Shown: positions 46,576-58,718 of the stretch, one piece after another
Layout of the letters: each line of letters opens with the position of its first letter
Numbering within the stretch: the first letter of the stretch is position 1
Assembly (NCBI GenBank): GCA_036872755.1
Contig: JAVHNS010000002.1
Location: forward strand, 930,001 to 994,000
Length of the DNA stretch: 64,000 nucleotides
Origin: Orbilia blumenaviensis
Lineage: Eukaryota; Ascomycota; Orbiliomycetes; Orbiliales; Orbiliaceae
Reading direction: 5' to 3'
The notes under the pieces: generated by a model
What the model was told of the DNA's origin: nothing
The model's database searches: none
Seen by the model: only the letters and a program-made list of their open reading frames with translations
Made by a program: the position numbers and the translations under genes

Positions 46576-47598
46576 GTTTCCCGCTTTCGTTATACCTTTT
46601 CGTCGCACCACGGGGTCGAAGTCCACCCTGTCTAGATGTTGTCGCTTCAACTTCACGTAGTTGACCAGTCGAATATCCCGCGCGACCAAGCTCCAATGTC
46701 GAATACTTGAATACTCGTGACACGAAAGTTAAAAAATAAAAGATAAGAATAAGAATAGGAATAGGAATAGGAATAGGATATTGAAAACATAGAATGTCAA
46801 CAGAGAATCGAATTATCTTGGAAACCAAGATTAACCATCAGCATGAGACCTAAGCTCCCAGAGATTTTCCGAAATTGCAGCTAAGACATTTCATCCTGGG
46901 ATACCCCCAGCTGCAACCTGTAAATTCTATACGGGTTCTGTGTAACGAGTGCAAGACAAAAAAAAAGGCTAACAGGTTAACGGCAGCGCGCAGTGAGACT
47001 GATGAAACGAGAAGTGTCCCATTCCCTGTTATCTATTACTGACCCGGTTGGTCATTGTCAGTTGGCCACACAGAATAGATGCAATGCAAAGCTGATCGCC
47101 CTTTTATGGGTTTTCTGGGAGGTCTCATTAATATTCTCGGGAAAAGCGAGGGTGTCAAGATGCAGCCAATAAAGGGGCTGTCAACATGTGTGTGTCGGAC
47201 TTCGGCTGGCCGTTAGGTGGGGCCGTGGCTGAGGGCCAGTGCGCGTAAAATGTCTTTTATCGATTAAGACAGCGGAGTCCCTGGCAGGGCATTTAAAATG
47301 TTTAAGTTGGTGCAGAATCAAGAATCCTGTTTGCGCAAGCTTCGTCCTGAACAACAAGCCTTATGTATAAACTATTAATATCAAGCATTTGTGTTTTTTT
47401 ATTTTTATTTTTTTATTTTTTTGTTTTTTTTGCACGCACTATGATAAATTTCTAACCCTGCATTTAATTCTTGTAATCTAAATATGGGTATGATGCATCG
47501 ATGCGAAGTTACATACATATGCATCTATATCTACTGCCAATACAAATATTGCGGCAGTTGCACATCCTGTTTTTTTATGACCGGGCCTGCGCTTCTAC
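46576..47598. other. intergenic with AATAGG and T-rich tracts
   Basis: Promoter side of the kelch gene and 3' side of the kinesin gene. It holds an AATAGG tandem (46748-46779) and a T-rich tract with A and G interruptions (47394-47431). No gene seen. Confidence 0.5.
46748..46779. repeat. GAATAG hexamer microsatellite
   Basis: About four tandem copies of GAATAG preceded by two diverged GAATAA units, about 170-200 bases upstream of the kelch start codon. Confidence 0.8.
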
Positions 47599-48981
47599 CT
47601 AGGATCCTCCCGCTACAGCTACCAGATTTCCGTATTTCACAGTATTCGTTGTTGCAGCGTACTGATCCGCGGCAGGCGACACAGTCAGAATCATCGCGGA
47701 AAATCCATCTTCGCTGCCTAGGAAATGCTCTCTCAATACCATAGTTAAAGGTGAGGACCTGAAAGGTATCCTAGCTTGATTCGAAGACCTTGCACGTATA
47801 ACTTCCTTCAACGCGAACAAATCCGAATTGATTTGTCGTCCTTCTTGCTTTTCTTGTGCAGTCTGCTTAGACCCCGCGGCTGAGCTAGAGGCCTTTTGGT
47901 CGTAGTACTCAGACCCTGCCAGATCGACAAATATAAATCTTCCCCCCAGGCATGAGTGTTGACTGCCTGCAAAGACTTCTTGAACCTTTGCTTCGGCAAG
48001 CTCCACACGTTCTTCATGCTCTCTTTTAATTGCTTCTGCAGCATCGATACGTTCCTGATTGACTTTGTAATCCGGGTTCTCCATATACCCGCCGTCAGAG
48101 GTTTGGATGTAACCTTTCATGTCTTCCTCGATGCGGACGTCTGTCGCAAATTTCCCATGTGGAACAAGCTCTGCCTGTCGTTCAACGACGGCGTCCCTAG
48201 CTTCAACAAGAGCCTTGTTGACAATTTCCAATTCGAAGACAGCATGAGTTCGAGAACTCTTGTCATGCACTGTCGATGTTCCAGTTGCTCGGAGATCCAA
48301 TCCTTTCTCTAGCACCGTTCGAAGCTCTTCAAACGTCCAGCACGGAACCAGTAGAATTGGCTTCACTCTGACCTTTCCACCTTCGAGGGTTTCGGTTTCA
48401 CCACGGACGTGAATCTTCCCGTCTTGTCCTTCGCGAATGAAGCATTCGGTATGCCCGTTGAGAAGATCGAAGGCGCTCTTCTTGCGAACTTCGTACATAC
48501 GAAGTCCGACAGCCAGTTTCTGATCATGGTCGCCAGGCGCTGCTGACCCGTTCAATTCCTCGATCCTTTGGAATAGTTCCTTCGCAGCGGAAAGACACAC
48601 TCCAACCTGTTGGGGGTCCTCATGGTCGTAACCAACAATGGTATGCGTCTTCCCACTACCGGTATGGCCGTATGCAAAAAAGTTGCAGGTTTTCCCAGCC
48701 ATAATCTTGGGGAAAGTCTGAGAAACTACATTTTCATAGACACTTCGATTGTTGTCGCCCGCCTCGAAGACTTTAGCAAAGGAAGGAGCGCTGGACCAAG
48801 GGCGGGCAACTCGGCTGGAACTCGGGCCGCTTGCATCGGGTAGAGATAAAGAAACTAAGTGGCCGCCGTCTCCCGGCTTTTGGGTTTTGTTTATCTCAGT
48901 CGCCCCTGGTTCGTTTGGAAGGGGTCTCCATCTGACATACACATTGAAGGGCGTGAGTTTTTGGGTTTGTTTCGGTGGCAT
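47599..48981 (-). CDS. motor-only kinesin-like protein with insert before switch II
   Basis: A 460-residue single-exon protein; the start is the ATG at 48981 (MPPKQTQKLTPFNVYVRWRP), since the upstream frame lacks ATG. Kinesin motor landmarks are the P-loop GHTGSGKT (residues 105-112, where most kinesins have GQTGxGKT), switch I SSRTH (242-246) and switch II DLAGSE (353-358), then NSDLFALKEVI and FRSSPLTMVLRE. About 106 residues separate switch I and switch II, against roughly 25 in conventional kinesin; the extra part is charged and helical (AAEAIKREHEERVELAEAKV). The protein ends right after the motor, with no neck, coiled coil or cargo tail. Catalytic residues look intact. It may be an orphan fungal kinesin; subfamily and cargo are unknown. 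Confidence 0.82.
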   Translation of the reverse strand: MPPKQTQKLTPFNVYVRWRPLPNEPGATEINKTQKPGDGGHLVSLSLPDASGPSSSRVARPWSSAPSFAKVFEAGDNNRSVYENVVSQTFPKIMAGKTCNFFAYGHTGSGKTHTIVGYDHEDPQQVGVCLSAAKELFQRIEELNGSAAPGDHDQKLAVGLRMYEVRKKSAFDLLNGHTECFIREGQDGKIHVRGETETLEGGKVRVKPILLVPCWTFEELRTVLEKGLDLRATGTSTVHDKSSRTHAVFELEIVNKALVEARDAVVERQAELVPHGKFATDVRIEEDMKGYIQTSDGGYMENPDYKVNQERIDAAEAIKREHEERVELAEAKVQEVFAGSQHSCLGGRFIFVDLAGSEYYDQKASSSAAGSKQTAQEKQEGRQINSDLFALKEVIRARSSNQARIPFRSSPLTMVLREHFLGSEDGFSAMILTVSPAADQYAATTNTVKYGNLVAVAGGS

Positions 48982-49781
48982 GTTGTGTTTGACAGTGGGT
49001 GTTCGAATTTGATTATTGAACCAACAATGCAATGAACTGGAGAAGCTATGTGAATTCTAAGCGGCCTTTACGTGGTGAATATCATGATTATCTAGGAGTT
49101 CGGTCCGGCAGCTTTTATTCTTAGGTTGAGCAGTACAATGAAATGACATGACACCGTAGGCCGCGGACACCACACGACGCGTCGCGATTGGCGGGGGTAG
49201 CTAGTACAGCAGCAATAGTAGCTAGTTCTATAATCGTTAGTTCAGGAAGCTCATGGAGAACGTGCATGGGTAGATGCAGCTGTTGCCTCCTCCAAGCTAT
49301 CCCATTGCCCAATCATGGTTGTTGAAGCTTGTTAAGCCGGGCTTCACGCGGTCGATTTTGAGCGAGTTGTAGCCGGAATCGAGCTTAATGAGTCTTTCGG
49401 ACCATTGATCCTTGGTTGCAGTTTTGTCTATACGGGAAATCGGCAGGGAAGCGCTCGATGGGTGCAGCATCTACGCTCCGAGTGGGCTTGTGAAGTGCCT
49501 CACATCAGATAAGTAAGTACTTATATAAGTATTTAAGTACTTTAAGTATTCGATGCAATTAAGTATCGATAAAATGATACATGCGGGACGTTTCGCGTAT
49601 CAAAGACAGGCACATTAACCCCGCGATCCTGTCACAGCGCGGAGCCTCTAATTCCAACATTTACATCAACACCGCCGACCCTCCATCAGGGCTGTTTTCA
49701 TACAACGTCTACAAAATTTGCGTATACTATCACATCCAAATCACCTTGGACCGAGTAACGGTCTCGTGAGATACTCCCATA
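48982..49781. other. intergenic between divergent genes
   Basis: An 800-base gap between the kinesin and F-box starts. It contains a short AAGTACTTA-type tandem near 49512-49550. The ORFs at 49121-49312 and 49581-49769 show no motif. Confidence 0.45.
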
Positions 49782-51685
49782 ATGTCACAATCTGATCGGG
49801 ATCCTCCAGCGTCATTGGCAACCCTGCCAACGGAGATAGCGTACGTTTGTCTCGCACAGCCTTGGCAGAGCTTATTACAGTAGCTGGGAAGCTCTATTTA
49901 ATATGTAGACACATTTGCATTTCGCAAAACACAAGCTAACACCTGCATCCATATATGATAGTGATTCAATCTACTATTCTCTACCACCTGCGACTCTTTG
50001 CATTCTTGCTCGGGTCTCAAAAGAAATATATGCTGCGGTTCAGGGCCCGCTCTATAGACGACCAGTCATTAGCAGCCAACGAAGACTTCAGGCTTTTGTG
50101 AAAACTCTCAACTATGTTGCAAGCTGGGATAAGAAAACTGGAGACGCAAGGAGCAAGAGCATTGCTCATCTTACCTTGAAGATTGACCCTGCTAAAGAAG
50201 AAAGCACAACAGGGAAGCCTCTGATCGCCGTTATACTTGCACGGTTGATTCGTGTTATAACAAGGTACTCAACTAGTCCTTATGTTTGGATCATGATTAA
50301 AAGTGAGGCTTGAGCAGAGCTTACTGTCCCCCTGGTACTGATAGATACAATGAGAATGTCACAATCTCGTTGATAATCACCCACTCTGCATGCGATGCTC
50401 AGCCTGTTCGTTCCTTTGAAAGCGAGACTTTCCCACGTGTCACAGATCTTATCTTGGATCTTGGTGGTGAACCAGTTACCCAACAGACACCCAGTTCCAG
50501 TACTATGAACACTGTGATACCCGTTCGTCGCAATATAAACCAAAGAGGCTACAACAATACGACGGGGGTCCGTTGCGTACCGAACTCTAAATTTTGGACT
50601 CGTTTCTTTAATGGCGCGAGTTTCCCCGATCTCAAGAGATTGGAGCTTCACCATAGGTCCCGAGCCGGTCCATCGTATGACGGAGGCTGGGCAAGTGAAA
50701 GAATTTTGTTTACGGAGCTGGATACATTAGGATTGGCTAGGATTGAGCGATTGGTTGTCAATTCAGTGCCCGAGTTCAACGATGCCGTCTTGATGGCTGG
50801 CTTACAACATGCTCCGCTACTGACAGACTTGCAAATTGAGGATTGTCATGTCACATATAATGGTAAGTGTAGTTTTAACTACTTAAATGTGTTTGATTGG
50901 TCTTGTAGTTTTGGTTAATTACAGTGCTAATTGTTTTATCCCTTGCAGCACTGGATAAGTTGTTGCTCCATGCACTTCCAATTCTCCACAAGTTGGTTCT
51001 ACGGGTATCCCCTCACTCAAGCTTCGCTAGGCATGCCAGGGATGCTCTAAATGTCCGAGGGATGCGAAACTCTAAAGAAGAGGTTCCGCATCTTTGCCCG
51101 CACTTTCGACGAGGTGGAAAAAACTTGAAGCATTTTGAATTTGCCGCACCTTACATTTGCCGCGACCTGTTCTTGGATGACTACGAAAAAGAAAAGCTAC
51201 GAGAATCTGGACACCCGGGAACGTTGGCTGGTGATGACTCTGGAAAGGTTGTGCAAGGAGCACTGGATATCATGCTAGTTACTGGGATTGTGAAAAGGCT
51301 TAGGCAAACGAGGGATACAGATTCTAGAGGGAATAGGTTGCTGGAGGGGTCGAACATGGAGGAAGACCGAAAGATTCTTGAGAGAGAAAGATCACTAAGA
51401 ACGAGAAAGGCAACCATTGAGAGAGAAGGGTGGACGAGAAGATTGAATGTGCTCGAGGGTATGTGCATTGATGGGGATACGTTCGAGGAACTGGCTACAC
51501 TAGCAAATGTAGAAGAGCCCGGAATTGCTTGGACACTGGGCAGTCGCCCAGAGAGAAGAGCCTTTAGGGTTATTGGCGAAATCAGAGAAACAGTCAGGTA
51601 CTCTCACGAATTTGAGAAGGACAGGCCGAGAAGGAGAACGAGGCAGGTGGAACGAGATGTCAACGATGACCTTCTCGGGCACTAA
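49782..51685 (+). CDS. F-box protein, four exons
   Basis: Exons 49782-49840, 49962-50264, 50318-50862 and 50949-51685 give 547 residues. The F-box is interrupted by the first intron and only becomes continuous after splicing: LATLPTEIADSIYYSLPPAT then LCILARVSKEIYAAVQ. The first intron is 121 bases with an AGCTAACA branch, and the others are 53 and 86 bases. The rest has weak leucine-rich repeats (TFPRVTDLILDLGG, LKRLELHH, LLTDLQIEDC) and a charged, Arg/Glu-rich C-terminus. It is presumed to link Skp1/cullin to an unknown substrate. For intron 2, two overlapping acceptors (50314 or 50317) both keep frame, differing by one residue. Confidence 0.72.
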
Positions 51686-52266
51686 GTCATCGCTATAAAC
51701 CAATGTGGTTGGGAATATCGGAGAGGGCAAAACGACACAGGGTTCTCGGGCGGCAGATCCACAATATTCCACAGCATTGCTCGGCCTTTATTTTTATTTT
51801 TTATTTGTTTTTAAAATAAAAAAATCAAATATAATAAAATATCAAGTTTGAGATGAGGGAAAAGAAAGAAAGAAAGAAAGAAAAGTACTAATGTGAACTT
51901 TCATTGATGCTGGAAAATCAATATTATTGTTGTTTACGAAGATTGCATCCATTGTCTACTTAGAATACCAGGTTGGAGTCCTGTGGACCTGTGATCCGAC
52001 TTGGGGCATTCTGTCATTAAAATTCTAGATCTATATCTCGGTGTTCTGAAATTCGGGGTGGGGAGCAAGACGCAAGCGGGCATGCGCACTGGGCCATGCG
52101 TATCCCCCCATGAGTCCATCACACGGTGGTCGCCTGATGATGCTGGATGTACAACATCTTGACGCACGGCCCCGATATCGCCTTGTGATGCCGGGCAGTG
52201 GTGTCTATTGGCTGGATTACAGATGGATGTATGGTAGAGGCCGGGTTATCCTACCCACTCGATATG
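51686..52266. other. intergenic between convergent genes
   Basis: 3' flanks of the F-box gene and of SF3B5. A GAAA tetranucleotide repeat (51859-51884) and A/T-rich sequence precede it. No gene seen. Confidence 0.5.
51859..51884. repeat. GAAA tetranucleotide microsatellite
   Basis: About five tandem copies of GAAA in the 3' flank of the F-box gene. Confidence 0.75.
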
Positions 52267-52676
52267 CTAGTCCTCCTTTTCGGGTGGCGGCCCAACAGGT
52301 TGTATCATTTTCTAATGTAATAACCCGTCAGTTCTACGATCACGATGACTCGTCTAACGATGCATGGCAAACCAACCTCTATCAGCCGTGTCCTCAGTTT
52401 CGCAGCCGGTTCATTAAGACCAAGTGCCATATATGATAGTAATGGCGGGTGGCCGACATATGAAGCGTAAGAGTCGCGATGGATGTTCGAAGTCCACTCG
52501 AATTTGGTGGTGTCTGCGTGACCAGTTCCCACGAAACGGGCCTGCAGCTGCTCAAGCTGCTGTTGGGTACGGAGTTTATCGGCCTATAGGAATGCATGTA
52601 TTAGATCCGGATACTTTATCATAGATGCGGGTACGCCGCTGAAGGGCATGCCAAAATGAAGGGTATATCTTACCAT
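52267..52676 (-). CDS. YSF3: SF3b subunit 5 / Ysf3 (SF3b10)
   Basis: A tiny gene in three exons: 52674-52676 (the ATG alone), 52377-52583 and 52267-52311, giving 84 residues (human SF3B5 has 86). The sequence is highly conserved: ADKLRTQQQLEQLQARFVGT, then TSNIHRDSYASYVGHPPLLS, ending KMIQPVGPPPEKED. It is a structural subunit of the SF3b complex of U2 snRNP, needed for branch-site recognition in the nucleus. The first intron (52584-52673, GTAAGA donor, CCTATAG acceptor) begins directly after the initiator ATG; the second is 52312-52376. No ORF of more than about 75 codons reveals this gene, and the longer plus-strand ORF at 52110-52436 is its antisense shadow. Confidence 0.93.
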
Positions 52677-53158
52677 TCTGCTATATACTTTCGGGGTTGT
52701 AGTTTGAGGGTGATTGGGCCAGGATTGAAGGAGACTAATACATGGTCGGGGTGCTTGGATTTTGGGCGCGATCTTGGCGGTTTGACGACACTCAACGCGG
52801 GTCGCCGGTACAAACAAAGCGGGAAGCTTAGAAACGCGTTATACCAAACCACAACCATCCAAATTTCAACCTTCGCCTCGACCACCTGTACCTCCAACAA
52901 ACATATCCAAAACGATCAGCCAGCCGATACTACGCAAACCACCCGAAAGCAAATCTCCAAGATCTGATAGCAGCCAAGGAACATAAAAGGAGGGGGTTAC
53001 ATAAACAGCTTCCCGGTCTCGATTACAGTACTATGTTTCCTTGATGGCAACAAACTCTGTTCGCAAATTTACTCCCTAGTTCAACGGATCGACTGTTCAA
53101 GATAGCGACTTTTACTTCGAAAAGATATGTTAGCGGAGCAAGTTCAATAGGTCCGGAT
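52677..53158. promoter_or_regulatory. divergent promoter YSF3 / RecQ helicase
   Basis: A 482-base gap between divergent start codons. It includes the leader of the RecQ gene (about 53000-53158) and the 5' UTR of YSF3. No coding signal is seen; ORFs on either strand lack motifs. Confidence 0.5.
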
Positions 53159-56100
53159 ATGACGACCAAACCCAAAGGACCGAAAAACAATCTAAGCAGC
53201 CATCTTGCTTGGTTGATTCGAGAGAATCCGACGATTCCACCACCTAGAACCGAGAAGCCACCGTTAGCACAGACTATTTCGACTTCAGCCTTAGCTGCGA
53301 TTGAAAATCTTAGTCGCCAAAATCCCGTTGTTGCGGGGCCATCTGGTTTCACCACAGGGGGGGTCGGTAGTCTCTCGAAGTCAAACTCGACTGTAACGGC
53401 TGCGGCCGTTTCGCAAACTCGACAACCATCCCAGCAGAAAGGCATCTCGCAATTCGGACGGTCTGATAGTTTTGGTTGCGATCCTGGTGAAGGGGGCACC
53501 AGCCGCTCGGAAAGTTTCGCTCATCCACAGAAAGATTCGCAGCCAGCGGCCCCGGCTGCACAGGGCGCAACAGCCGCCAATATGCCCGTTCTCCATCTAG
53601 CGAAAACGCCGAATAACAGGCGAAGGCTTACGAGTGTGCAAAGGAAAGAGCCTTCTCCAGACGAGGAGGAGGACGACGACGAAGAGGATCCGTATGTCCC
53701 AGTTCCCCGGAAGACACCTTTACAAAGGAACACTTCTACGATATCGCGACAGCAATCCGATACGGGGGGTGAATCAGATCCGTATGAACCACTAGTGAGG
53801 AAGGGTATATTGCAAGCTAAGGCGACTGTATCAAACAAAAATGGAGGCAGCTTGCTTGACAAATATACTCAACATTGCGCTGACGGGAAGGGGACAAGGA
53901 CACCAGCTGGTATGCTACGAACTCGGGGATATAATTGGATAAAAACTGACTCTTCGTCTTACCCTATAATAGTGACTAAGAAGGTTGTGCTTCCTACAGG
54001 CCCTGTCGAGTCTATTGATCTTACAGTGTCAGACGACGATGAAATTCCAAACCTCCCAACGTCGAGATTTAAACGTGGATTGCCTACGAGGTCAGCTACG
54101 ACTACGCCGTCGCGAATAGCTGCTCCCGAAAAGGCAACCCTTCCTATCGGCCCGTCCGATCCGCCGCCACCATACTCTAGCCAAGAGCCAACTGTTGCCC
54201 GCTCTGGTTTGAGGGAAGGGGTATCGATGGCTGAGTATTTCCTCGACGGTGACGATGGCACGGAAGGAGATCCTGAAGGAAGGGGGCTTGCTAATACCCT
54301 ACGCAAGTCCACAAAAAGCAAGCACAGAATAACACCCAATGAACCAGAGGGCAGTAAAACTCCAACAATTCAGGTTACGCAAGCTGCTATGCAGGCACAA
54401 ACGCTTTCAAAAGGGAGGGAGGGAACTACTGCTTCGAATGTGGTCACTGCTGGGCAAATTAAATCCACACGCACGCCCCGTACCGTGGTATTTGACTCTG
54501 ACGACGACGGTTTCGCCGATCTATCGGATCATAGTGTGACGATAGGCCGCGGGAGCGTAGCAGATGAAATCAATCCCGCGTTCAGCACCAAACTCCCATC
54601 GAAGAGGTCCGTGTCGGTGCCTGATATTGAGGGATCTAGAATTGCTCTACTCAAGAGCCCTAGCCCTGCAAGAGCAGTTAGCGGGAACCATCGTGACAAT
54701 AGCCCCAAGGTTTCTGTTGAGGACACCATGGTAATAAAATCGAGTCCGTTTCATAGAAGCCCGTCAAGAACAAAGCGGATGAATCAGCGGAATGCCACCC
54801 CAGACCCTAAGGAGCTTGCAAGGAACCTGGCAAGAATTCTGTCGCCCGCTACAGGAAAAGAAAACATCCAATCACCCCTTCGCGGATTTGTTGCCGCACC
54901 AGTATTCGATGTCAGCATCTCCCATCGAAAGCAGGATATTGAAAAAGAAATGACAGAGATCAAAATCATGATCCATGCATACACATCTAACAAGTACAAG
55001 GGATCTTTGACTCTTGTCCAAATGGCAATCCGATTTGAAGAACTACAGAAGAAGCTTGCGGATCTACAGGGACCTGAGCAGCCGCCCCGCACACCGGATC
55101 ATGCGGTTAATGTCTACGCTACGCAGAACTTTGTTGAAAATACACCGATTCGGAAGACTTTCCTTGGCAGGGTAGTTGAAGAGCCGACACAAATCATCAG
55201 GCAAACACAGTACCCTGTTAGATCTAGGATATCTAATGGTAGTGATGCTGATGATCGAGTGAACTCTACTATTTTACCCCGAAAATCCGACACAATGGAT
55301 GTTGACGGAGAAGTTTACGAAGATAATGCAGACAACCCTTTTGATATGCAAATATCGAGTCCACCAGATACGGAGTATACGGCACCGAACTCACCAGCTC
55401 AGAAAACACTTGATAAAGGGAAGGCGCGGGCGACTGAGGACGATTATGGAGAAGGGCTGGATGATCTTCAGGCGCTCGGTAGCGATGGTATGCCTGAGGA
55501 ATTTTATGATTTTGAAAACGAAAATCAAGATCCGATTCAGGGCAATGAGGAAGCTCTCGCGTTAGGGGGCAAACCATTCAACATGGATGATTTTGATGAG
55601 GATGATTTCGAGTTGAGCCCCGAAGACTTAGCGGAGATAGAAGGAAAACCGCTCGACCAGCGCGCACGGTCACCATCCTCGGATATTGAAGTCCTTGAAC
55701 AACCACCGCCTAACATTTTTGAAGCCCGCGCAAGAGCTGTTAGTCAGTTCGCTCGAGACCATGATAATCTTAATGAGGAGGACGTTGAGCTTGCTGAACT
55801 TGATGAGGATATCATGGAGATTGGTACCCAGAAGGCCGTCGAAGTAGACATGGGAGCCCCTAGCATGACTTATCCATGGTCGAATGATGTGGCCCGGGCA
55901 CTGAAAACCACGTTTAAACTCAAAGGGTTCCGAGCCAATCAACTTGAAGCAATCAATGCCACACTTGATGGGAGTGATGTATTCGTTCTCATGCCGACCG
56001 GTGGCGGCAAGTCACTTTGTTATCAGTTACCCGCGGTGGTGTCCTCTGGTAAAACTTCGGGAATAACGTTCGTCATCTCACCATTACTATCATTGATGGA

Positions 56101-58718
56101 AGACCAGGTCGATCATCTCAAAGCGCTACACATCCAGGCCTATATGTTCAATTCTTCTGTTACTGCTGAAGAGAGGAGGGAGATCATGAAGGAGCTTAAT
56201 AGCTCTGATGCTGCAAAATCTATTCAGTTACTCTACGTTACGCCTGAAATGCTTGCTTCGAGCAAAGTTATGGAAAAGGCGATGGATTCACTGCACAGAC
56301 GGAACCTCATTGCCCGTGTAGTGATTGACGAAGCTCATTGCGTTAGCCAATGGGGCCATGATTTCAGGAAAGACTACAAGGAGCTAGGGAAACTAAGATC
56401 AAGGCTTCAGGGCGTTCCTTTCATGGCTCTAACAGCCACAGCAACCCCACAGGTTCAGAAGGATACGATGCACAATCTGTCGATCAACAAGTGCAAAGTC
56501 TTTAAACAGAGCTTCAATCGACCAAACCTAATATACGAAGTTCGGAGAAAAAGCAAACCAGCACAGGCAATCCAGGATATCATCAATCTCATTCAAAACA
56601 ACCATAAGGGTAAATGCGGGATTGTTTATTGTCTTTCCAAGCGGGATTGCGAAACAGTTGCTGCTCAGCTTCGTTCAGCGAAGATCTTGGCAAACTTCTA
56701 CCATGCTGGCTTGACTGCTGAGGACAGGAGAAGCATCCAGCAGAAATGGCAGAGTGGCCAGCTCAAAGTAATCGTCGCTACCATCGCCTTCGGTATGGGT
56801 ATTGATAAGCCTGACGTCAGATTTGTCATACACCACAGCATTCCGAAATCACTGGAGGGATACTACCAGGAGACAGGAAGGGCTGGTCGTGATGGTAAAC
56901 TTTCTAGCTGCTACCTGTTCTACAACGGTGGTGATATTATGAGGATTCTAAAAATGATCGAGTTGGGTGAAGGAGCTACAGCCCATACAATCGAACACGG
57001 CAAGACGATGGTTAGGGCTGTCGCAAATTATTGCGAAAACCAGGCTGAGTGCCGTAGGATGCAGGTTCTGGGCTACTTTGCCGAAAGGTTCAATCCCGCT
57101 GACTGTAGGAGAACCTGCGACAATTGCAAATCCGGTGTGAAATACCCTCCTCGCGAAGTCACAAACGAAGCAAAGGCAGTGTTAAGTATTGTGGATGGCA
57201 CGCGAGACCACAATGTAACTGTGGCCACCATCGTTGATCTCTTCAAAGGTTCTCGGCAAAGAGCCCTCCTTGACAAGGGCTGGGATAGCTTGGAAGGATT
57301 CGGGGGCGGAAAGAATTGGGAGAAAGATGACTCGACTCGATTGGTTGAGCGGATGGTTACAGAAGATATTCTTTGTCAGAATTATGTAACAAACGGGGTT
57401 GGGTTTACGACTGGCTACATTGTGGTATGTATCTCTCCCTTCGCTTTTAAAATTCTAAACTGTAATTTTATCTCTACTTTTGGTTGTTTGAGACTAATCT
57501 TGATATTCTTATCAGCCCGGGCCCAATGAGAAGCGGTTCCGCAATGGAACAAAAAGGCTTCAGATGGTATTCGATCATTCGCCAACGGCCTCGAAAAAAT
57601 CAGGGAGGAACAAAATCGTCACTGACCAAGATTTCGAGTCTACCAATGTCTCATCGCCGATCCCACCAAGTAAAGGGAGGTCTCGAAAAGCCACTACTTT
57701 TCAAAACACTCAACCAGATGACGATGGATTCATGCCTGTTCGAGACGGTGGCAGCAGCACTGCCGGACGAAAGCGGAAAAGTGATGGTATCGTTGACGAA
57801 GCGGCTGCACCCAGGCGGAAGAAGCTTGCTGCACAACCGATTGGAATGGCTGCCGACAGTATTCGCGCGGAGTTAAATGACTATGAACTCGATATACTCG
57901 AACGGTTTTTGAGGGACGCAAAGCGGGTTCGCGGTGACGTACGTAGAATACTTTTAATACATATCTGTGTTATGAGGCTAACCTAGAATAGCTTATGAAC
58001 GAAAGGAGCCTACGTGTGGAGTCAGTATTCACTGACACCGAGCTAAGCTGGATGGGGGTCAAGCTTCCTTGTAGTATGTTGTTCCTGGCCATCCAGTCTC
58101 CTTTGGAAAGAGGCGCGCTGATTCGTGTTATAGGCATCAACGAATTGTTAGCACTCCCGCAGATTCAAGACAAAGAACGTATACGGCTTTACGGATCTAG
58201 GTTTCTGCCTCTGACACAGAAATATTCTAACGAAAAGCTGGCGAATTTAGAGGGGACGCAGTTTGCTCAAAGTAACAATACACAAACCCATTTGCCGGGT
58301 ATAGATGGGTTTTTGGAAGAAGACTTTGACGATGACTACGAGGATGAGGAGGATGACGGTGAAGAGTCTCCATTTTTTAGTAATTCTATAGGAAAGAACC
58401 CGGCTGCATCGGACTTCAGTGCAAGGAGTAAGTTTAATGCCCGTTCTTCCTCCGATTTCGAAGCAAATTCTTACAAAATCAACAGTGGCTATCGCGTCTC
58501 AAGGAAAGGGCGCCGCAACAAAGAAAACGACTGCTCGGGCTCCGAGACGTTCGTCGGGCGGAAGTAGAGGTCGAGGGGGAAAGAAGATGTACAAACGAGC
58601 ATCTACGGGCAATACTAAGGCTGCGAGGGGGGGGAAGAGCAGTGCGCGAGGTGGATCAAAGAGCGGGCGTGGTGGGTACGGTGGTTCCGCATCTACGGGG
58701 ATTCGACCAATGGTATAG
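53159..58718 (+). CDS. SGS1: RecQ DNA helicase, Sgs1/BLM type
   Basis: Exons 53159-57424, 57516-57938, 57992-58073, 58134-58427 and 58486-58718 give about 1765 residues. A disordered N-terminal 900 residues, rich in Ser, Pro and acidic runs, precedes the RecQ core: PTGGGKS near residue 945, DEAH near 1057 in DEAHCVSQWGHDFR, ATIAFGMGIDKPDVRF, and QETGRAGRDG. A zinc subdomain (CENQAECRR, CDNC, about 1297-1324), a winged-helix RQC region and an HRDC domain (about 1536-1620) follow, then an acidic stretch and an RGG/Lys-rich tail. Sgs1/BLM helicases dissolve recombination intermediates with Top3-Rmi1. The 60-base intron at 58074-58133 has no stop and is a multiple of three; its removal restores the HRDC motif (KLPCSINELLALPQI). 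The gene diverges from YSF3. Confidence 0.9.

Noticed and set aside
52110..52436. Plus-strand 108-codon ORF
   Set aside because: It overlaps SF3B5 exons 2 and 3 on the opposite strand, and the minus-strand product is a highly conserved spliceosome subunit.
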